A stretch of DNA of 64,000 bases from Ramlibacter sp. PS4R-6 (GCF_037572775.1 NZ_JBBHKA010000001.1:2790001-2854000); one strand, 5' to 3'. Counted from the stretch's first letter, positions 7,182-16,136 are shown. A program made the numbers and translations. Notes: a model not told the origin generated them from the letters alone.

Positions 7182-7540
7182 GCGCGCACCGGCACGCGCA
7201 GCCAGCGCAGCGCCTCGTGCTCGGCGCTGAAGACGGCCACGTCGGCGCCGTCGTTGGCCGCGGGCGGCACGGGTTCCACCAGTTCCGGCGGCGTCACCAG
7301 ACCGATGCGCACGTGCGGGTAGAGCGCGCGGCGCAGGCGGTCGCAGATCAGGAACTTGCCCTGGCTGCCGGGCGGCGTCTTCACGCGGCGCAGGTCCAGC
7401 AGCACGCGCTCTTCGCGCACGCGGGCGATGGCGGCCTTGATGAAGTAGGCGAGCTTGAGCGCGTCCCCGTCCTCCCACGGTCCCTCGACGACGAAACGCA
7501 TCAGGGGAGTTTCATGCCGGGAGGCGACGACGAGGTTCAT
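7178..7540 (-). CDS. Hypothetical cytosolic protein, STAS-like
   Basis: A 120-residue protein starting MNLVVASRHETPLMRFVVEG. The pattern of a strand, the helix LKLAYFIKAAIARVREER, the strand VLLDLRRV, and a later helix LICDRLRRALYP resembles the SpoIIAA/STAS-like fold, but there is no diagnostic motif. The last four bases (CTAG) are shared tail-to-tail with the TIR-like gene. It has no signal peptide or membrane segment. Treat the fold assignment as weak. Confidence 0.65.
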   Translation of the reverse strand: MNLVVASRHETPLMRFVVEGPWEDGDALKLAYFIKAAIARVREERVLLDLRRVKTPPGSQGKFLICDRLRRALYPHVRIGLVTPPELVEPVPPAANDGADVAVFSAEHEALRWLRVPVRA

Positions 7541-7635
7541 GGCACTGCTCTAATAGGACAGCGCGAGAGTGCCACAGGCCCTTGATACGCCTGTGATTGC
7601 AAGCGCATCAGTTATTGCCAAGCGCAACCGCCGAG

Positions 7636-8082
7636 CTACCCGGAGGCCATGAGCGCATCCAGCTTGGCCAGCGTCGCGGTCCAGCCGCGCTCGTGGTTGT
7701 CGCGCGCCGACCGGTCGAAGAAGCGGTCGTGGCGGAAGTGCATGCGCGTGCCGCCGCCGTCGGGCACCAGCTCGACCTGCACGAACGACACGCGATCCGG
7801 CGTGGACTGCCAGGCCCAGGTGAACGAGAGCAGGCGCGGCGCAGCCACCTGCTCGTACACGCCCGAGACGCGGTGCTCCTCGCCATCGGGCGTGCGGAAG
7901 GCGATGGTGTAACGGCCGCCCGGGCGCACGTCCAGGTCGGCCTGTGTAACCGAGTCGGTGCCGCCCGGCCCGAACCAGCGCGTCAGCGCTTGCGCGTCGG
8001 TCCAGGCTTGCCAGACCCTTTCGGGGGGCGCGTCGTAGCGGCGGGTGATTTCGAGGACCGGCTTGTCCTGGGTTTCGGCCAT
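7636..8082 (-). CDS. SRPBCC (AHSA1-like) domain protein
   Basis: A 148-residue protein with the standard activator-of-Hsp90 homology/START-like pattern: EITRRYDAPPERVWQAWTD, then LTRWFGP, DVRPGGRYTIAFRT, VSGVYEQVAAPRLLSFTW, and HDRFFDRSARDNHERGWTATL near the C-terminus (the last in outline). The family binds small hydrophobic ligands in a helix-grip fold. It is the last gene of the GFA-VOC-ArsR-SRPBCC operon, and its first 100 nt overlap the end of the ArsR gene in another frame. ArsR-SRPBCC pairs are common; the ligand is unknown. Confidence 0.9.
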   Translation of the reverse strand: MAETQDKPVLEITRRYDAPPERVWQAWTDAQALTRWFGPGGTDSVTQADLDVRPGGRYTIAFRTPDGEEHRVSGVYEQVAAPRLLSFTWAWQSTPDRVSFVQVELVPDGGGTRMHFRHDRFFDRSARDNHERGWTATLAKLDALMASG

Positions 8083-8408
8083 GGGTCGACCTGCTCCTGG
8101 TGGTAGAGGAAACGCCCGAGCGCGTCGAAGCGCCGGTTCCAGAATTTCTCGTAATGCGCGAGCCACATCGCGGCCTCCCGCATGGGTTCGGCGAGCAGTT
8201 CGACGCGAACCACCCGCCCTTCCTTCTCGCGCTGCACCAGCCCGGCATCCTCGAGCACGCGCAAGTGCTTCATGAAACCGGGCAGCGACATGCCGTGGGG
8301 CTGCGCCAGCTCGGACACGCTCGCCGGCCCCTGCTGCAGGCGCTGGACGATGTCGCGCCGCGTGGCGTCGGACAGCGCCCAGAAGACGAGGTCGAGCGCC
8401 TCGGTCAC
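7983..8408 (-). CDS. ArsR-family winged-helix regulator
   Basis: A 141-residue protein whose first about 100 residues are a typical ArsR winged helix: LDLVFWALSDATRRDIVQRL, the recognition helix SVSELAQPHGMSLPGFMKHL, and the wing LVQREKEGRVVRVELL. No metal-binding Cys motif is seen, as expected for the ArsR subgroup paired with SRPBCC genes. Residues after about 103 (the Pro/Lys/Ser-rich tail ending PGPTRKR) overlap the SRPBCC gene and may be an accidental extension. Its start overlaps the VOC stop by 4 nt. It probably represses this operon at the palindromes at 9194-9211. Confidence 0.9.
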   Translation of the reverse strand: MTEALDLVFWALSDATRRDIVQRLQQGPASVSELAQPHGMSLPGFMKHLRVLEDAGLVQREKEGRVVRVELLAEPMREAAMWLAHYEKFWNRRFDALGRFLYHQEQVDPWPKPRTSRSSKSPAATTRPPKGSGKPGPTRKR

Positions 8409-8809
8409 CCCTTGCCCATGGGCAGCGGCTGCAGGATCGAGACGCGGTTCTTCTCGGTGTCGAGGAAGGAGACGTAGTCGCCCACGCCGGGGATGGGCAT
8501 CGGCTCGCCCAGCACTTCACCGCCGGCGTCCTTGACCTTCTTCATCGCCGCGCGGATGTCCTGCACCGCGATCACGACCGACGGGTACTGCGCCGGCCAG
8601 TCGTTGTTGCGCTTGAAGAAGCCGCCGCCGATGGCGCCGTAGGCGGCTTCGTGGCCCACGCGCTCGCCGGGCGTCGCCGTGGTGGCCAGGACGTAATTGC
8701 CCATGTCTTCACCGAGCATTTTCAGGTCCCAGCTGAAGACGGTGCGGTAGAACTTCGCGACGCGTTCGCGGTCGTCGTAGGGCATCTCGAAATGGACGAC
8801 GGGATCCAT
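8405..8809 (-). CDS. VOC-family (glyoxalase/bleomycin-resistance fold) protein
   Basis: A 134-residue protein with the paired beta-alpha-beta modules of the vicinal oxygen chelate fold. It starts VVHFEMPYDDRERVAKFYRTVF, contains FSWDLKMLGEDMGNYVLATT, and ends in the helix-strand unit DIRAAMKKVKDAGGEVLGEP followed by YVSFLDTEKNRVSILQP (segments quoted in outline). Metal ligands are not obvious. The stop overlaps the ArsR start (ATGA) and it lies 16 nt downstream of the GFA gene, so the four genes should be one transcript. Substrate unknown; a detoxification role fits the neighbours but is inferred. Confidence 0.85.
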   Translation of the reverse strand: MDPVVHFEMPYDDRERVAKFYRTVFSWDLKMLGEDMGNYVLATTATPGERVGHEAAYGAIGGGFFKRNNDWPAQYPSVVIAVQDIRAAMKKVKDAGGEVLGEPMPIPGVGDYVSFLDTEKNRVSILQPLPMGKG

Positions 8810-8825
8810 GCTCTCTCCTTGCGGG

Positions 8826-9176
8826 TCAGATCGATGCGCCGTCGAAATGCGTGACCTTGACCTTGTCGGGGTCGACGCCTTCGAGGCAGCGGATGTTGAT
8901 CGCGGCCGTGGGCGCGCCCGTCTTCGGGTTCACCGCCTCCGCGTACGGGTGGATGCCGCACACCGGGCAGAAGCGGTGGCGGATCTTGTGCTTGTTGAAC
9001 AGGTAGGTCGATGCGTTCCCGTCCGGCGTCTTCAGCGTGAACTTGTCCTTGGTCACGAACCACAGCAGCGAGCCCTTGCGCCGGCACATGGAGCAGTTGC
9101 ACGCCATCGCGCTGTCGATCTCTCCTTCCACTTCGTAAGCCACCTTGCCGCAGTGGCAGCTGCCGCTGTACTTCAT
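8826..9176 (-). CDS. GFA-family zinc protein (glutathione-dependent formaldehyde-activating-like)
   Basis: A 116-residue protein with the Cys pattern of the family: GSCHCGKVAYEV, ACNCSMCRRKGSL, and RFCPVCGIHPYAEAV. These supply the zinc ligands. The start at complement 9174-9176 is preceded by GGAGG at the right distance; a longer in-frame start (MNRRRS) is less likely. It is the first gene of the operon with VOC, ArsR and SRPBCC. The name is historical: members bind zinc and often small thiols, but most have no proven formaldehyde activity. Confidence 0.9.
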   Translation of the reverse strand: MKYSGSCHCGKVAYEVEGEIDSAMACNCSMCRRKGSLLWFVTKDKFTLKTPDGNASTYLFNKHKIRHRFCPVCGIHPYAEAVNPKTGAPTAAINIRCLEGVDPDKVKVTHFDGASI

Positions 9177-9193
9177 CGATCGCCTCCGGTTCA

Positions 9194-9211
9194 ATGGTTA
9201 ACCATGTGGTT
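9194..9211. promoter_or_regulatory. Palindromic operator of the GFA-VOC-ArsR-SRPBCC operon
   Basis: ATGGTTAACCAT (9194-9205) is a perfect 12-bp palindrome. It overlaps a second one, AACCA-TG-TGGTT (9200-9211). They lie 18-35 nt upstream of the first start codon of the operon. The AACCATNTGGTT type of site is what ArsR regulators paired with SRPBCC genes are expected to bind, so negative autoregulation is the likely role. Confidence 0.65.
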
Positions 9212-9260
9212 TAGTTTAGCGGCGCGCTGCGGCTTGTCAAGCACGGCCGGCGGCAGCTCT

Positions 9261-10415
9261 TCAGCGCCCGCCGATGCCCATTGCCCGGGTGATCACCTCT
9301 TTCATGATCTCGTTCGTGCCGCCATAGATGCGCTGCACGCGCGCGTCCGCATAGGCGCGGGCGATGGGGTACTCCCACATGAAGCCGTAGCCGCCGTGCA
9401 GCTGGACGCATTCGTCCATCACCTTGCACTGCAGGTCGGTCGTCCAGTACTTCGCCATGCTGGCGGTGGCGGTGTCGAGCTTGTCCGCGCACACGAGTTC
9501 GAGGCACTTGTCGACGAACACTCGGCCCACCTGCACCTCGGTCTGCAGCTCGGCGAGCTTGTAGCGCGTGTTCTGGTAGTTGGCGACGGGCTGGCCGAAC
9601 ACCTTGCGGTCCTTGGTGTAGGCCACCGTCCAGTCGATGGCCGCCTGCGCGCTGGCGATGGCCGTCACGGCGATCTGCATGCGCTCCCAGGGCAATTGCT
9701 CCATCAGGCACACGAAGCCGCGGTTCTCGCCGCCCAGCAAGGCGTCCGCCGGCAGCCGCACGTTGTCGAAGAACAGCTCCGAAGTGTCCTGCGCCTTCAG
9801 GCCGACCTTCTTCAGGCGCTTGCCCTTGTCGAAGCCCTGCATGCCGCGCTCGACGAGGAAGAGGCTGGTGCCTTTCGCGCCCGCCTGCGGGTCGGTCTTG
9901 GCGACGACGATCACCAGGTCGGCATGCCAGCCGTTGGTGATGAAGGTCTTGCTGCCGTTCAGCAGGTAGCTGCCGTCCGCCTGCTTGATCGCCGTGGTCT
10001 TGACGCCCTGCAGGTCGCTGCCGGCGGCCGGCTCGCTCATCGCGATGGCGCCGACCATCTCGCCGCTCGCGAGTTTCGGCAGGTAGTGCGTCTTCTGCGC
10101 CTCGGTCCCGTAGTGCAGGACATACGGCGCGACGATCTCGCTGTGCAGCCCGAAACCGATGCCCGTGTAGTTGCCGCGCGCGAGCTCTTCCATCTGCGCC
10201 ACCGAGTACAGCTTGTCGCCGCCGGCGCCGCCGTATGACTCGGGCATGGTCATGCACAGGAAGCCGTTGGCGCCCGCCTTGCGCCACACCTCGCGGTCCA
10301 CGTAGCCCTGCTCCTCCCAGGCTTCGTGGTGGGGGGCGATTTCCTTGTCGCAGAAGCGGCGGAAAGAGTCGCGGAAGGCCTCGTGGTCGGGCGAGAAGAG
10401 CGTGCGTTCGATCAT
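9261..10415 (-). CDS. Acyl-CoA dehydrogenase
   Basis: A 384-residue FAD enzyme with the three family domains. The middle domain shows [20 protein letters not shown] (first signature) and the C-terminal domain shows [16 protein letters not shown] and [13 protein letters not shown]. The Glu in GGTNEI is at the position of the catalytic base, placing it with the short/medium-chain type. It oxidises acyl-CoA to trans-2-enoyl-CoA and passes electrons to ETF. I chose [12 protein letters not shown] as the start because the family begins there; an in-frame TTG lies 36 nt upstream. It is divergent from the thiolase operon, with about 68 nt between them. Confidence 0.95.
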   Translation of the reverse strand: MIERTLFSPDHEAFRDSFRRFCDKEIAPHHEAWEEQGYVDREVWRKAGANGFLCMTMPESYGGAGGDKLYSVAQMEELARGNYTGIGFGLHSEIVAPYVLHYGTEAQKTHYLPKLASGEMVGAIAMSEPAAGSDLQGVKTTAIKQADGSYLLNGSKTFITNGWHADLVIVVAKTDPQAGAKGTSLFLVERGMQGFDKGKRLKKVGLKAQDTSELFFDNVRLPADALLGGENRGFVCLMEQLPWERMQIAVTAIASAQAAIDWTVAYTKDRKVFGQPVANYQNTRYKLAELQTEVQVGRVFVDKCLELVCADKLDTATASMAKYWTTDLQCKVMDECVQLHGGYGFMWEYPIARAYADARVQRIYGGTNEIMKEVITRAMGIGGR

Positions 10416-10427
10416 GGCGGAGGGATT

Positions 10428-10457
10428 TTTACGAAGCAGGTGCTTGGTCAATATACT
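10428..10457 (+). promoter_or_regulatory. Possible sigma70 promoter for the thiolase operon
   Basis: TATACT at 10452-10457 is a good -10 hexamer. TTTACG at 10428-10433 is a plausible -35, with an 18-nt spacer. The start codon at 10484 would follow after a short leader with GGAGA. The reverse strand of the same bases also contains TATATT, so the divergent acyl-CoA dehydrogenase promoter may overlap. Based on hexamer match only. Confidence 0.4.
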
Positions 10458-10483
10458 GCAGGCTTGCCCACCCGGAGAACGCC

Positions 10484-11689
10484 ATGCCCGAAGCCTTCGT
10501 CTACGACGCCATCCGCACGCCCCGCGGCAAGGGCAAGAAGGACGGCAGCCTGCACGAGGTCAAGCCCGTCGACCTGCTGGCCGGCGTGCTTGGCGAGCTG
10601 CAGCGCCGCAACGATTTCGACACCGGCCAGGTCGACGACGTCGTGATGGGCGTTGTCTCGCCGATCGGCGAGCAGGGTTCCGTGATCGCGAAGGTCGCGG
10701 CGCTGAAAGCGGGCTGGGACTGGCGCTGCGCCGGCGTGCAGCTCAATCGCTTCTGCGCCTCGGGGCTGGAGGCCGTGAACATCGGCGCGCAGAAGGTGCG
10801 CTCGGGCTGGGAAGACCTGGTGGTGGCCGGCGGCGTCGAGAGCATGAGCCGCGTGCCCATCGGCTCGGACGGCGGTGCGTGGGCACAGGACCCCCAGACG
10901 AACACCGCGACGTCGTTCGTGCCGCAGGGAATCGGCGCGGACCTCATCGCGACGCTGGAAGGTTTCTCGCGCGACGACGTCGATGCCTTCGCGATGGAAT
11001 CGCAGAAGCGCGCGGCGAAGGCGCGCGAAGGCGGTTTCTTCGCGGGATCCGTCGTGCCGGTGAAGGATTTCCTCGACCAGGTGATCCTGGCCGAGGATGA
11101 ATTCATCAAGCCGCGCACGACGATGGAAGGCCTGGCGGGCCTCAAGCCCGCCTTCGAGCAGCTGGGCGCGATGGGCTTCGACGACGTCGCGATCGCGCGC
11201 TACCCGCAGGTCGAGAAGATCCACCACGTACACCACGCGGGCAACTCGTCGGGCATCGTCGACGGCGCCGCGGCCATCCTGATCGGCAGCGAGGCGGCCG
11301 GCAAGGCGCACGGCTTCAAGCCGCGCGCGCGCATCGTCGCGGCCGCGCTGTCCGGCGCGGACCCGACCATCATGCTCACGGGACCGATGCCTGCGGCGCG
11401 CAAGGCGCTGGCGAAAGCCGGCATGACCATCGACCAGATCGACCTCTTCGAGGTGAACGAGGCCTTCGCCGCGGTGCCCATGAAGTTCATGAAGGAGATG
11501 GGCGTGCCGCACGAGAAGGTCAACGTCAACGGCGGCGCGATCGCCATGGGCCACCCGCTCGGGGCCACGGGCGCGATGATCCTCAACACGCTGGTGGACG
11601 AGCTGCACAGGCGCAAGCTGCGCTACGGGCTCGCCACGCTGTGCGTCGGCGGCGGCATGGGCATCGCGACCATCGTGGAAAGGGTCTGA
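10484..11689 (+). CDS. Acetyl-CoA C-acyltransferase (thiolase)
   Basis: A 401-residue thiolase with all three catalytic elements: the nucleophilic Cys in [12 protein letters not shown], the His in [16 protein letters not shown], and the C-terminal Cys in [13 protein letters not shown]. It cleaves 3-ketoacyl-CoA with CoA (or condenses in reverse). GGAG lies just before the ATG. Three nucleotides separate it from the hydratase/dehydrogenase gene, making a fadA-fadB-like operon; an acyl-CoA dehydrogenase is divergent. Degradation rather than PHB synthesis is favoured by this context, but substrate length cannot be read from the sequence. Confidence 0.95.
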   Translation: MPEAFVYDAIRTPRGKGKKDGSLHEVKPVDLLAGVLGELQRRNDFDTGQVDDVVMGVVSPIGEQGSVIAKVAALKAGWDWRCAGVQLNRFCASGLEAVNIGAQKVRSGWEDLVVAGGVESMSRVPIGSDGGAWAQDPQTNTATSFVPQGIGADLIATLEGFSRDDVDAFAMESQKRAAKAREGGFFAGSVVPVKDFLDQVILAEDEFIKPRTTMEGLAGLKPAFEQLGAMGFDDVAIARYPQVEKIHHVHHAGNSSGIVDGAAAILIGSEAAGKAHGFKPRARIVAAALSGADPTIMLTGPMPAARKALAKAGMTIDQIDLFEVNEAFAAVPMKFMKEMGVPHEKVNVNGGAIAMGHPLGATGAMILNTLVDELHRRKLRYGLATLCVGGGMGIATIVERV

Positions 11690-11692
11690 CGC

Positions 11693-13843
11693 GTGAAGAC
11701 CATCCGCTACGAGCTGGCCGACGGTATCGCCACACTCACCTTCGACGAGCCGGATTCGGCCGTCAACACGATGTGCCTGCAGTGGCAGCAGGACCTGGGC
11801 GAAGCCACCGCGCAGGTCGTGAAGGACAGGGACGCCATCCGCGCCATCCTGCTGGCATCGGCCAAGCCGACCTTCTTCGCCGGCGCCGACCTCAAGGGCA
11901 CGATGCGCATCCAGCCGTCGGAAGCGCCGCGCATCTTCGAGGAAGTCGAGCGGATGAAGAAGAACTTCCGCACGCTCGAGACGCTCGGCAAGCCGGTGGT
12001 GAGCCTGCTCAACGGCTCTGCGCTGGGTGGCGGCTGGGAAGTGGCGCTCATCGGCCATCACCGCATCGCCGTGGACGACCCGAAGATCCAGTTCGGCACG
12101 CCCGAGGTGTCGCTGGGTCTCATTCCCGGGGCGACGGGCCTGACGAAGATGACCCGGATGCTGGGCCTCATGGGGGCGCAGCCGTACCTGGTCGAAGGCA
12201 AGCTCTTCCCGCCGCGGGAGGCGCTGGAGATGGGCGTGGTGCACGAGCTCGTGCCCGATGCCGCCGCGCTGCGTCCGGCCGCCCTCGCCTGGATCGCCGC
12301 GAACCCGGGCGCCGCGCAGCACCCGTGGGACGCGAAGGACTACAAGATGCCCGGCGGCACGCCCGCCAACCCCAGGATCGCCGGCGCGCTGACCGTGGCG
12401 CCCGCGATGCTGCGCCAGAAGACGCGCGGCCTCTACCCCGCGCCGGAAGCGGCGATGGCCGCCATGGTGGAGGGCGCGATGGTCGACTACGACACGGCCA
12501 CGCGCATCGAGTCGCGCTACCTCGCGAAGCTGTTCACCTCGCCCGTCACGAAGAACATGATCAACACGTTCTTCTTCGACATGAACGCGATCAAGGCGAA
12601 GAAGTCGCGCCCGAAGGACGTGCCCAGGTACGTGCCGAAAAAGGTCGGCATCCTCGGGGCCGGGATGATGGGCGGCGGCATCGCCTACGTGCAAGCCGCC
12701 CGCGGCGTGGCGACGGTGCTCAAGGACGTCTCGCTGGAGAAGGCGCAGCACGGGCGCGACTACAGCGTGAAAGTCACGCAGCCGCGCGTGGAGAAGGGCC
12801 GCATGGGACCGCACGAGCAGGCGGAACTGCTGGCCCGCATCCAGCCGACGGCTTCGGCTTCAGACCTGCAAGGCTGCGACCTCATCATCGAAGCGGTGTT
12901 CGAGAACCGCGAGCTGAAAGCCAGGGTCACGCAGGAGGCCGAGCCCCAGCTCGCCGACGGCGGCTTCTTCGCCAGCAACACGTCGACGCTGCCGATCTCG
13001 GGCCTGGCCAAGGCGAGCCGCGATGCCCGCAAGTTCGTCGGCATCCATTTCTTCAGCCCCGTCGACAAGATGAAACTCGTCGAGATCATCCGCGGCAAGG
13101 AGACGGACGACGAGACGGTGGCGCGCGCCTTCGACTACGTGCAGCACATCGGCAAGATGCCCATCGTCGTGAACGATTCGCGCGGCTTCTTCACCTCGCG
13201 CGTGTTCGGCACCTTCGTGATGGAAGGCGCGGCGATGCTGGGCGAAGGCATCCCGGCCGCCGTTGTCGAACATGCCGGCCTGCAGGCCGGCATGCCCGTC
13301 GGCCCGCTGGCGGTGCTCGACGAAACGGCGCTGTCCCTTTCCGTGCACGTTCTGGACCAGACGCGCGCCGACTACCGCGCCGAGGGCAGGACCTACATCG
13401 CGACGCCGGGCGAACTGCTGGTCGAGCGCATGGTGAAAGAGTTCGACCGCAACGGCCGTGCGGCGGGCGCGGGCTTCTACGAGTACCCGCAGGACAAGGG
13501 CGCGAAGAAGTTCCTGTGGCCGCAGTTGCAGGAGCTGTTCGAAAAGCCGGGCATGGCGTGGGACATGCAGGACCTGCAGGACCGGCTGCTGTACCGCCAG
13601 TCCGTGGAAACCGCGCGCTGCCTGGCCGAGAACGTGCTCACCACCGTGCACGACGCGAACATCGGCTCGATCTTCGGCATCGGCTTCCCGGCCTGGACCG
13701 GCGGCGCGATGCAGTTCATCTACGGCATGGGCATCGAGCGCTTCTGCGCGCGCGCCTCGCAGCTGGCCGAGCGCTACGGGCCCGGCTTCGCCATCACGCC
13801 GCGCGTGAAGGACGCCATCGTCGCGCACCAGCCGGTGTACTGA
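11693..13843 (+). CDS. Bifunctional enoyl-CoA hydratase / 3-hydroxyacyl-CoA dehydrogenase
   Basis: A 716-residue FadB/FadJ-type fusion. The N-terminal crotonase domain has the oxyanion-hole region FFAGADLKGT and LNGSALGGGWEVAL and the catalytic Glu in FGTPEVSLGLIPGATG. The dehydrogenase half begins KVGILGAGMMGGGIAYVQA (NAD-binding Gly-rich loop, about residue 320), and its catalytic region reads GIHFFSPVDKMKLVEII. It hydrates trans-2-enoyl-CoA and oxidises the product. It starts with GTG 3 nt after the thiolase stop. No epimerase or isomerase function is implied by what can be seen. Confidence 0.95.
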   Translation: MKTIRYELADGIATLTFDEPDSAVNTMCLQWQQDLGEATAQVVKDRDAIRAILLASAKPTFFAGADLKGTMRIQPSEAPRIFEEVERMKKNFRTLETLGKPVVSLLNGSALGGGWEVALIGHHRIAVDDPKIQFGTPEVSLGLIPGATGLTKMTRMLGLMGAQPYLVEGKLFPPREALEMGVVHELVPDAAALRPAALAWIAANPGAAQHPWDAKDYKMPGGTPANPRIAGALTVAPAMLRQKTRGLYPAPEAAMAAMVEGAMVDYDTATRIESRYLAKLFTSPVTKNMINTFFFDMNAIKAKKSRPKDVPRYVPKKVGILGAGMMGGGIAYVQAARGVATVLKDVSLEKAQHGRDYSVKVTQPRVEKGRMGPHEQAELLARIQPTASASDLQGCDLIIEAVFENRELKARVTQEAEPQLADGGFFASNTSTLPISGLAKASRDARKFVGIHFFSPVDKMKLVEIIRGKETDDETVARAFDYVQHIGKMPIVVNDSRGFFTSRVFGTFVMEGAAMLGEGIPAAVVEHAGLQAGMPVGPLAVLDETALSLSVHVLDQTRADYRAEGRTYIATPGELLVERMVKEFDRNGRAAGAGFYEYPQDKGAKKFLWPQLQELFEKPGMAWDMQDLQDRLLYRQSVETARCLAENVLTTVHDANIGSIFGIGFPAWTGGAMQFIYGMGIERFCARASQLAERYGPGFAITPRVKDAIVAHQPVY

Positions 13844-13860
13844 CGTGCGTGGTATGGTCG

Positions 13861-13885
13861 CGGCTTTTGTTTTTTCGAAAAGCCG
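13861..13885. promoter_or_regulatory. Inverted repeat just before the SDR start codon
   Basis: CGGCTTTT (13861-13868) and AAAAGCCG (13878-13885) are perfect 8-bp arms around GTTTTTTCG. The repeat ends 6 nt before the ATG at 13892, where a ribosome site should be, and no other Shine-Dalgarno sequence is visible. It could be an operator, a weak terminator after the fadB-like gene (T-run in the loop), or an mRNA hairpin limiting translation. Confidence 0.5.
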
Positions 13886-13891
13886 TCTCCG

Positions 13892-14638
13892 ATGACACAA
13901 CGCCTGAAGGACAAAGTCTGCATCGTCACCGGCGGGGCCCAGGGCATCGGCCTGGCCACCGCCCTGAAGTTCGCGCGCGAAGGCGCGTCGCTCGCCGTCT
14001 GGGACCTGACCCAGGCCGGCATCGACGAGGCCATCCGTCGCTGCCGTGAAGCCGGTGCGCCGGCCGAGGGCTGGGTGGTCGACGTCACGAACCGCGAGGG
14101 GGTCGACACGGCTGCGCGCGGGGTGCTGGAACGCTTCGGCCGCATCGACGTGCTGGTGAACAACGCCGGCATCACCCAGGACGCGCGCCTGCAGAAGATG
14201 TCGGCGGAGCAGTTCGACCGCGTGATCGACGTGAACCTGCGCGGCGTCTTCCACTGCGCGCAGGCCGTGGTGAACCCGATGGTCGAGCAGGGCTTCGGCG
14301 TGATCCTCAACGCGAGCTCGGTGGTCGGCCTGTACGGCAACTTCGGCCAGACCAACTACGCGGCGTCGAAGTTCGGCGTGATCGGCTTCACGAAGACCTG
14401 GAGCCGCGAGCTCGGCCCCAAGGGCATCCGCGTGAACGCCGTCGCGCCGGGTTTCGTCATGACCCACATCCTCGACACCATCCCCGAGAAGGTGCTCCAG
14501 GAGATGAAGCACCGCGTGCCCCTGCACCGCCTGGGCACGCCCGAGGAGATCGCGAACGTGTACTGCTTCCTCGCGAGCGACGAGGCGAGCTACGTCAACG
14601 GCGCGGTGCTCGAAGTCTCGGGCGGGATGAGCGTCTAG
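13892..14638 (+). CDS. Short-chain dehydrogenase/reductase, FabG-like
   Basis: A 248-residue classical SDR. It has the cofactor motif [12 protein letters not shown] in the central sheet, a catalytic Ser in NASSVVG, and the YAASK pair, plus PG-V-T after it. It most resembles 3-oxoacyl-(ACP or CoA) reductases. It lies 48 nt downstream of the hydratase/dehydrogenase gene and shares its last four bases (CTAG) with the convergent cytochrome c gene. The neighbours point to hydroxyacyl-CoA or ketoacyl metabolism; the specific substrate is not determinable. Confidence 0.9.
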   Translation: MTQRLKDKVCIVTGGAQGIGLATALKFAREGASLAVWDLTQAGIDEAIRRCREAGAPAEGWVVDVTNREGVDTAARGVLERFGRIDVLVNNAGITQDARLQKMSAEQFDRVIDVNLRGVFHCAQAVVNPMVEQGFGVILNASSVVGLYGNFGQTNYAASKFGVIGFTKTWSRELGPKGIRVNAVAPGFVMTHILDTIPEKVLQEMKHRVPLHRLGTPEEIANVYCFLASDEASYVNGAVLEVSGGMSV

Positions 14639-14925
14639 CGCGAAGCCTTTTCGACGTAGCGCGCGATCGCCTGCACCTGCTCCTCGGTCAGCTGCGTGAA
14701 GGCCGGCATCTGGCCGATGCCGTTCTTCACCGCCTTGGCCACGCGCGCCGCGTCGGGCTTGAGTTCATCGAGCGAGGGGCCGATGGCACCTGTGGCGCCC
14801 GCGTCCTTCAGCGCATGGCACACCGTGCACGACGGCACGGCGCCCACGGTGAACAGCCGCTTGCCCTCCTCGTCCGCCAGCGCCGGCAGCGAAAGAAACA
14901 CGAACGCCCAGGCGGACAACTTCAT
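14635..14925 (-). CDS. sorB: Periplasmic c-type cytochrome, SorB-like
   Basis: A 96-residue monoheme cytochrome c with a signal peptide ([17 protein letters not shown]). Its heme motif is CTVCH (33-37) and the axial Met is probably Met73 in GQMPAF. The start overlaps the stop of the upstream molybdoenzyme gene by 4 nt (ATGA), so the two subunits are translationally coupled. In SorAB sulfite dehydrogenase this cytochrome accepts electrons from the molybdenum subunit. It lacks a membrane anchor. Confidence 0.85.
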   Translation of the reverse strand: MKLSAWAFVFLSLPALADEEGKRLFTVGAVPSCTVCHALKDAGATGAIGPSLDELKPDAARVAKAVKNGIGQMPAFTQLTEEQVQAIARYVEKASR

Positions 14926-16136
14926 GCGACCGTCAATCGGATCGCGTGCGCGCGCCAGCCGCTGTTGAGGTAACCGCCGGCGTTGTCGGGGGTCGCTTCG
15001 GCCTGCCAGTTGAAGCGCGAATCCTGCGCGCGCGACGCCAGCTGGTAATTGCCCGGTTCGAGCTTCACCGGCAGCACGAACTGCCGCCACGCGAAGCGGC
15101 CGAGGTCGGGGCCGACCAGGCGCGCCTCCTTCCAGTTCTGCCCGCCGTCGAGCGACACCTCCACGCGGCGCACGGCATTCATGCCGCCCATGGCGACGCC
15201 GTGCACCTGCACCCAGCCGGCCTTCACCGGCCCGGCCTCGGGCGCGGGACCGTTGATCCAGGATTTGGCCTCCATCTCCCACACCGCGGGCTGGCTGGGA
15301 TCGCCCTTCTGGCCCGGCGGCGACATGCGGTAGCCCGTTTTCTGGATGGCCGCCTGCGTCTCGCCCGGCGTGAACGCGAGGCGCTTGACGTACTTGATGT
15401 TGTTGATGCCGCTGTAGCCGGGCACGATGAGGCGCAGCGGCCCGCCGTGCGCGTGGGGCAGCGGCTCGCCGTTCATTTCCCACGCAAGCAGCGCGTCGTC
15501 CAGGTTGGTCAGCGGCACCGAGCGCTCGACGACGACGTTGAGGGGGTCGATGCCGTCGGGCAGCTTCTCGCCGCCGGTGCCGGTGATGAAGCGCGCGCCG
15601 TCGGCCAGCCCGCCCAGCGCCGCAACGACCGTCTTCACCGGCACGCCGCTCCAGATCACGCAGCCGGCCGCTCCCACCTGCCACTTGGTGCCGCTCGGGT
15701 TGGTCGGGAAGTAGCCGCGCCCGTTGCCCGAACACTGCAGCACCGTGGCGACCGTGTGCAGGCCCAGGGACTTCAGGTCGCGCACCGAGAGCGTGGCCGG
15801 CGACTTCACGCCTTCCACCGCCAGCATCCAGCCGTCGCGGTCGGCGACGATGGCGACGTCGGGCGCGGGCAGGTTGTTGCGGATGTAGAGGCGGTCGGTC
15901 GGCGTGATCACGCTGGTGCCGAAAGCGCTGCGCTTCGTCTCGATGGTGGTCGCCGTGTGCTGGATCAGGTGCGCGGGGTTCTTCCACGCGACGTAGGGCG
16001 GCAACGGCCTCTCGGCGGGCGTGGCCGGCGCCGGGGCGGCGGCTTGCGCGAAGGCTTCGCGGCCCAGGCCCGCGGCGGCCGCCAGTCCGGCGCTCGCGAG
16101 CAGGTGGCGCCGGGTGCGGTCGGGGCTCTTGTCCAT
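14922..16136 (-). CDS. sorA: Sulfite dehydrogenase molybdenum subunit, SorA-like
   Basis: A 404-residue protein of the sulfite oxidase family. It has a twin-arginine signal (RTRRHLLASAG, residues 7-17), so it is exported folded with its cofactor. The molybdenum-ligating Cys is Cys135 in LQCSGNGR. The C-terminal part is the Ig-like dimerisation domain (RRVEVSLDGGQNWKEARL). With the coupled cytochrome it would oxidise sulfite to sulfate in the periplasm. The ATG at complement 16134-16136 is preceded by AGGAGA. Other molybdopterin oxidoreductases of this fold exist, but the cytochrome partner supports SorA. Confidence 0.85.
   Translation of the reverse strand: MDKSPDRTRRHLLASAGLAAAAGLGREAFAQAAAPAPATPAERPLPPYVAWKNPAHLIQHTATTIETKRSAFGTSVITPTDRLYIRNNLPAPDVAIVADRDGWMLAVEGVKSPATLSVRDLKSLGLHTVATVLQCSGNGRGYFPTNPSGTKWQVGAAGCVIWSGVPVKTVVAALGGLADGARFITGTGGEKLPDGIDPLNVVVERSVPLTNLDDALLAWEMNGEPLPHAHGGPLRLIVPGYSGINNIKYVKRLAFTPGETQAAIQKTGYRMSPPGQKGDPSQPAVWEMEAKSWINGPAPEAGPVKAGWVQVHGVAMGGMNAVRRVEVSLDGGQNWKEARLVGPDLGRFAWRQFVLPVKLEPGNYQLASRAQDSRFNWQAEATPDNAGGYLNSGWRAHAIRLTVA

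Noticed and set aside
7573..7593. 7-bp inverted repeat CACAGGC / GCCTGTG as a terminator
   Set aside because: Short stem, 9-nt loop and no T-run on either strand; it could be a weak operator but there is no further support.
10448..12814. Long minus-strand open frame opposite the thiolase and hydratase genes
   Set aside because: It crosses two well-supported plus-strand genes and has no domain or ribosome site; high-GC antisense frames of this length are common.
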